Origin: Streptomyces abyssalis
GTDB taxonomy: Bacteria; Actinomycetota; Actinomycetes; Streptomycetales; Streptomycetaceae
Length of the DNA: 64,000 nt
NCBI RefSeq assembly: GCF_001751365.1
Contig: NZ_LJGT01000038.1
Location: 1,279,540-1,343,539, forward strand
Direction: 5' to 3'
Shown here: in pieces, positions 60,197 to 64,000 of the stretch
Numbering within the stretch: the first letter of the stretch is position 1
Layout of the letters: every line of letters begins with the position of its first letter
The notes under the pieces: model-generated
Told to the model about the DNA's origin: nothing
The model's database searches: none
What the model saw: the letters and a program-made list of their open reading frames with translations, nothing else
Program-made: the position numbers and the translations under genes

Positions 60197-61753
60197 TCAA
60201 AGCGAGCCGCACAGTTGCTCGTTCGGCGGTGAGGCGCAGGGAAGATGCCCCTGGCCGCGTACGGCGTGCCGCCCGCTGCCGGTGACGAGGTAGTCGAGGA
60301 AGCCGGCGGTGATGGAGCCCGCGGAAGGCTGCCCGTAGGTGTAGGCGTATTCGATCTCCCGGTACGGGTACGCGCCCGTCAGCAGGTCCTCCGCCACCTG
60401 ACCGTCCGCGGTGGCATCGGCGGAGGCCGCGCGGCCGTTGAGCTTCAGCGTGTGCAGGCCGCGGTGCCCGGAGGCCGCGCGCAGTTCGGAGTAGCCGACG
60501 GCGCCCGGTGTCTTCCCGATGGTCTTCAAGACCTCCTCGGTGCTGTCGAGTTCGCAGCGGACGACGGGAGCGCGTGGATCGTCCCGTGTCACGCAGTCGC
60601 GTGAGGAGTACGCCTGTTCGCCGCCGCCGAGGACGCGGCGCTGGAAGACGTCACGGGTACCCGAGTCCGCGCCCCGGCTCACCAGCCGTACGGGGAGGTC
60701 CCGTCCGCCGACCTCCTTCCAGTTGCGGATCGTGCCGCGGTAGATGTCCCGTACCTCGCGGAGCGACAGGTCACGCACCCGTGCGTCGTCGTTCACCACC
60801 AGCGTGAAGACGGAGACGGCGACCTGGGCTCCCCTGAGCTGCTTGTAGTGGGCGGGTTTCGGGCCGTCCGACAGCGCGAGATGCGCGGGGGCGCCCTTCC
60901 CGGCCCGCTTCCCGGCGCCCTTCCCGGCGCCCTTCCCTGCGGCGTCGCCGGCCGCCTCCAGCGCTCTGATGCCGGCCATGCTGCCCGTGGCCTGGACGAT
61001 GATCTTCGCGCCCGGGCATTCCTTCTCGTACGCACGGCCGGCGTCCCGGAGCGCCGGCCCGAACGCCGTGGAGCCTGTGACGGTCAGTTCGCCTTGTGCG
61101 CAACCCAGCGGGGCCGGCGAGGACTTGCCCAGCGTGAACACGAGCGGTTCGAGCAGGAGAAGCGCGGCGAGAAAGGTGACGAGCCCCAACACCCGGTTGC
61201 TGGGCCGCGGTTGCTTGCGGTTGCGTTTGACCGCTCCGTCCTTGAGGCCGCCGCTCACGGTCACGGCACCGCCGACGCCGGAACCGGTGAGCAGCACCAG
61301 CAGCTTGAAGTGCTCGCCCTTGTTCAGCGGAACCTTGGGCACGGAGATCACGTTGCCGTCGTGACGCAGGCCCAGGTAGCGGGTGAAGTGCTGTATCAGG
61401 TGGCTGTGGCTGGGTTCCGTGACGGCGACGCCGGTGACCGTCCGCTCGGTGAACGTGACGGTGAGGCCGGTGAGTTCGCGCCATGTGTAGTCATCGGCGG
61501 AGATTCCGCGCAGCCCGTCGTTCTCGATGCGCAGCAGCACCAGCGACGCATCGGACATCTCCGGTGCCTCTCCGAACAGCCCCAGCCGCACGTCCGGTTG
61601 GCCGTTGTGCGCGTCTCCGCCTATCGGGGTGTCCATCTGGACGCGGTAGCCGATGCGTTTGAGCCCCGGTATCAGCCGCTCGTACGCCAGAACGCCCACC
61701 GTCGCGAGGACGCCGAGCACCGCCAGCAGGCTCTCCGCGCTCAACCACTCCAT
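60197..61753 (-). CDS. membrane-anchored fusion with C-terminal PstS-like phosphate-binding domain
   Basis: 518 residues. A transmembrane helix (LSAESLLAVLGVLATVGVLAYE, ~residues 4-25), a ~160-residue beta-rich soluble domain, a second transmembrane helix (VLGLVTFLAALLLLEPLVFTL, ~residues 188-210), then a PstS-like binding domain: ELTVTGSTAFGPALRDAGRAYEKECPGAKI, FTLVVNDDARVRDLSLREVRDIYRGTIRNWKEVGG and PVRLVSRGADSGTRDVFQRRVLG. The binding fold has an inserted Lys/Gly/Ala repeat (GKGAGKGAGKRAGKG). It is not followed by pstCAB and is not a lipoprotein. Start ATG behind GAGG. Confidence 0.82.
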   Translation of the reverse strand: MEWLSAESLLAVLGVLATVGVLAYERLIPGLKRIGYRVQMDTPIGGDAHNGQPDVRLGLFGEAPEMSDASLVLLRIENDGLRGISADDYTWRELTGLTVTFTERTVTGVAVTEPSHSHLIQHFTRYLGLRHDGNVISVPKVPLNKGEHFKLLVLLTGSGVGGAVTVSGGLKDGAVKRNRKQPRPSNRVLGLVTFLAALLLLEPLVFTLGKSSPAPLGCAQGELTVTGSTAFGPALRDAGRAYEKECPGAKIIVQATGSMAGIRALEAAGDAAGKGAGKGAGKRAGKGAPAHLALSDGPKPAHYKQLRGAQVAVSVFTLVVNDDARVRDLSLREVRDIYRGTIRNWKEVGGRDLPVRLVSRGADSGTRDVFQRRVLGGGEQAYSSRDCVTRDDPRAPVVRCELDSTEEVLKTIGKTPGAVGYSELRAASGHRGLHTLKLNGRAASADATADGQVAEDLLTGAYPYREIEYAYTYGQPSAGSITAGFLDYLVTGSGRHAVRGQGHLPCASPPNEQLCGSL

Positions 61754-61998
61754 GGGTGCCTCGCACGCTCGATTCGGTTGTGTGTGCTTCAACGTACGAG
61801 TACGCAGCGGGCCCGGCGCGGGCTTGCCCGGTCCGTCGACCGAAGTTCACCGCCCATTAGGGACCGCGACCGGAACGGGGGACGGGACCGCGACCGGGAC
61901 CCCCGGGCCGCGCTGCGAGGGCCGGGGACCGCGACCGGACCGCGTACGTCGCAGGTTCGGCTGCTGCCGGGCCGGTGGCGTGCATAGGCTCCGTCCAC

Positions 61999-62619
61999 AT
62001 GGGCCTGGGCTTCAACTACAACGATCACTACCATCCGCTGCTGCTGCGGCAGTTGCCCGAGGGAGCCCGCACGGCGCTGGACGTCGGCTGCGGTACGGGG
62101 CGCTTCGCGCGGCTGCTCGCGGAGCGCGGCCTGGACACCGAGGGCGTGGATGCCCATGCGGGAGCCGTCGAGCAGGCGCGAGCGGCAGGCGGCGGCCCCC
62201 GGTACCGCCATGCCGATGTGCGGGAGTGGCAACTGCCCGACTCCCACTACGACTTCATCTCGTGCATCGCCAGCCTCCACCACATGCCCTTCGAGACCCT
62301 GCTGACGCTGCGGAAGGCTCTCGCCCCGGGCGGTGTCCTGGCGGTGCTGGGCCTCTACGCCGTCAGGTCGGCGGCCGACGCCGTGTGGGCCCTCCCGGGG
62401 GTGTCCCTCCTCAAGGCGGACCAGGCGCTCGGCAGGCTGCGCCGCGGCACGTGCGAACCGGGCGCGCAGGTCCCGCTGGTCTGGCCGCCCCCGCTGTCGT
62501 ATGCGGCGACCCGTACCGAAGCGGCGCGGCTCCTGCCGGGGTCGACGCTGCGGCGGCTGGTGTTCTGGCGCTATCTGCTGGTCTACCGGGCCGGGCGGGA
62601 CCCCGGCGGCAACCGCTAG
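61999..62619 (+). CDS. class I SAM-dependent methyltransferase
   Basis: 206 residues. GLGFNYNDHYHPLLLRQLPEG, motif I TALDVGCGTGRFARLLAERGLDTEGVDAHAGAVEQAR, and YDFISCIASLHHMPFETLLTLRKALAPGGVLAVLGLY. This start pattern is frequent in Streptomyces methyltransferases of unknown substrate. An upstream in-frame ATG (61975) is possible. Ribosome site weak. Confidence 0.85.
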   Translation: MGLGFNYNDHYHPLLLRQLPEGARTALDVGCGTGRFARLLAERGLDTEGVDAHAGAVEQARAAGGGPRYRHADVREWQLPDSHYDFISCIASLHHMPFETLLTLRKALAPGGVLAVLGLYAVRSAADAVWALPGVSLLKADQALGRLRRGTCEPGAQVPLVWPPPLSYAATRTEAARLLPGSTLRRLVFWRYLLVYRAGRDPGGNR

Positions 62620-62651
62620 GGCGGGTCCGCGACGGCTCGTCGGACCGCCCT
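62618..62651. terminator. hairpin between convergent methyltransferase genes
   Basis: AGGGCGGGTCCG (62618-62629) pairs with CGGACCGCCCT (62641-62651) with one bulged G and an 11-base loop. It immediately follows the stop of the plus-strand gene. Confidence 0.65.
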
Positions 62652-62676
62652 GCGCGGCAGCAGCCGGGCGGCCCGT

Positions 62677-63426
62677 TCAGCTCCGTACGGCGATCGTGAT
62701 GATCTCCGGGCTGTCGTCCGTCAGGGGCCGGCCGTCCCAGTCGCCGAACTGTTCCGCGGCCGTCAGACCGGCCTCCGACAGGAACGACGACAGCTCGCCC
62801 TCGCCGAGGAATCGCAGCGTGCTGACGGAGGACTGCGGGACGTCCCAGCGGGGGCCGGTGAGGGTCTGACGGAAGGTGACGGTGTCTCCCACGGGCGGCT
62901 CCGCCTCGTGCCGGGAGCGCAGTACGCCGCCGCGTGGATCGGCCAACTCGACCTCGTTCTCCGGGACCCAGTGCTCCCAGGCCCGGGCCGCGGGATTGCG
63001 CGTCTCGAAGGCGAAGCGTCCGTCCGCCGTGAGCGCGGTGCGGATCGCGGCCAGCGAGGAGCGCAGCTGCTCGTCCTCGACGAAGACCTGAAAGGCGTGG
63101 CCGGTCATCACCACGAGTTCGAACTCGCCCTGCCAGCCGGCGGATCCGGGCTCGCCGAGCACCCACTCGACGTCCGGCCGCCGGCGGCGTGCCTGGCCCA
63201 GCATCGCCTCCGCCGGGTCCAGCCCGCACAGCCGGCCGGTGTGGCCCGACTCCCGCGCCATGTGCAGGAGTTCGCCCGTACCGCAGCCGATGTCGAGCAC
63301 GGTGGACGCGGACATCACGTACGGCAGATAGAAGCCGAAGTCGTCCCGCGCGGCGCGGAGGGGCCCGGCGCAGAGGGTGTCGTACAGCTCGGCCAGCCCG
63401 GGATCGGAGAACAAGCGGTCCACCAT
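62677..63426 (-). CDS. class I SAM-dependent methyltransferase
   Basis: 249 residues. Motif I STVLDIGCGTGELLHMARESGHTGRLCGLDPAEAMLGQARRR, then GEFELVVMTGHAFQVFVEDEQLRSSLAAIRTALTADGRFAFETRNP, as in Streptomyces methyltransf-25 proteins. Start ATG at 63426; no clear ribosome site. Substrate unknown. Confidence 0.88.
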   Translation of the reverse strand: MVDRLFSDPGLAELYDTLCAGPLRAARDDFGFYLPYVMSASTVLDIGCGTGELLHMARESGHTGRLCGLDPAEAMLGQARRRRPDVEWVLGEPGSAGWQGEFELVVMTGHAFQVFVEDEQLRSSLAAIRTALTADGRFAFETRNPAARAWEHWVPENEVELADPRGGVLRSRHEAEPPVGDTVTFRQTLTGPRWDVPQSSVSTLRFLGEGELSSFLSEAGLTAAEQFGDWDGRPLTDDSPEIITIAVRS

Positions 63427-63694
63427 CCGGCCTGTCTAGCGGGCGGGGCGCGGGAGCCGCCACTGGGTTTCCGGGTCTCTCTCCAGTACGGGGGCCGGGG
63501 GCCGGGGGCCTGGACCCGGGACCGTACGGCTGCCCGTCCCGCGCCCCTCGCGGCTCGCGTCACCCGTATGGCCCACCAGGTCCCCCGGCCCCCGAACAGG
63601 GCGGTTAGCTTCGACGAGGGGAGGCTCATCCAGCGGGCGGAGCCGCCGTGAGGCGTCGGCCGGCCTCGCTCGCCAGCAGGTAAGGAGACGCTCC

Positions 63695-64000
63695 ATGGCT
63701 CGTGGCATGTCCATCCACATAGGGCTCAACAAGGTGGATCCCAAGAAGTACGGCGGCTGGGACGGCAAGCTCATCGCCTGCGAGAACGACGCCCGGGACA
63801 TGGACCGGCTGGCCAAGGACGCCGGCTTCCGTGACCGTACGACTCTTCTCACGAAGGACGCGACGGTCGCCAACCTCAACACCGAACTCCGCAAGGCCGC
63901 GCGGACGCTGGACGCCGGGGACATCCTGCTCTTCACGTACTCGGGCCACGGCGGTCAGGTGCCGGACATCAACGGTCCCGAGGACGAACCCGACCGCCTC
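63695..64000 (+). CDS. caspase-family (metacaspase-like) protein, 5' end only
   Basis: 102 residues are visible before the window ends. The start MARGMSIHIGLNKVDPKKYGGWDGKLIACENDA and the histidine motif LLFTYSGHGGQVPD are the beginning of a peptidase C14 p20 domain; the catalytic Cys would lie beyond the window. Start ATG behind AAGGAG. Bacterial caspase-like proteins act in regulated proteolysis or cell-death and defence systems. Confidence 0.85.
   Translation, partial: MARGMSIHIGLNKVDPKKYGGWDGKLIACENDARDMDRLAKDAGFRDRTTLLTKDATVANLNTELRKAARTLDAGDILLFTYSGHGGQVPDINGPEDEPDRL

Overview
High-GC actinobacterial chromosome, very probably Streptomyces. The evidence is GC-rich third positions, GTG and TTG starts behind GGAGG-type ribosome sites, sugar importers without their own ATPase, SigE-type sigma factors, PAS/GAF/SpoIIE phosphatases and PadR-controlled membrane proteins. 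The window is a patchwork of core and accessory functions.

Layout. 1-8.4 kb: a PadR/permease-prefix pair, an ATP-grasp ligase next to a CocE-type hydrolase, the end-joining protein Ku, a stress-type SDR, a DoxX protein and a small membrane protein. 8.4-12 kb: a PAS-GAF-SpoIIE-HATPase phosphatase and a RibD/DHFR-like reductase. 12-23.5 kb: a catabolic island for a tri- or dicarboxylate. It has LysR and GntR regulators, a PrpF-type isomerase, a TctC binding lipoprotein, a TctA-TctB fused transporter, two half-size AbrB proteins, a tricarballylate-dehydrogenase-like flavoprotein, an isopropylmalate/tartrate-dehydrogenase-like enzyme and an ADHFE1-type transhydrogenase. An identical 15-bp sequence containing TTGCATGCAA lies in front of both the prpF-like gene and the flavoprotein gene. 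24.3-32.5 kb: a ROK-regulated sugar ABC importer with three Gfo/Idh/MocA dehydrogenases. 32.5-35.4 kb: a TmrB-like kinase, a second PadR/permease-prefix pair and a cupin. 35.6-42.7 kb: a LacI-controlled alpha-glucosidase and alpha-glucoside importer. 43.4-47 kb: a secreted DUF1906 protein, an ECF sigma factor and an acyl-CoA ligase. 47.1-51.2 kb: a very large hybrid sensor protein that has lost its key kinase residues. 51.6-52.1 kb: tRNA-Ser(GCU) and tRNA-Arg(ACG).

The most notable locus follows the tRNAs. At 52.8-55.8 kb, kaiB, kaiC and a PAS-SpoIIE/PP2C phosphatase gene overlap end to start. This is a clock-type KaiB/KaiC module without KaiA, translationally coupled to a protein phosphatase. 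A decayed regulator fragment lies between tRNA-Arg and kaiB, so this stretch looks like a tRNA-linked accessory segment. Beyond it are a methyltransferase, a VOC/TipA-type MerR operon with a perfect operator, a fused PstS-like membrane protein, two further methyltransferases and the 5' end of a caspase-like gene cut by the window edge.

Functions are inferred from visible motifs and remembered family sequences; no database search was run.
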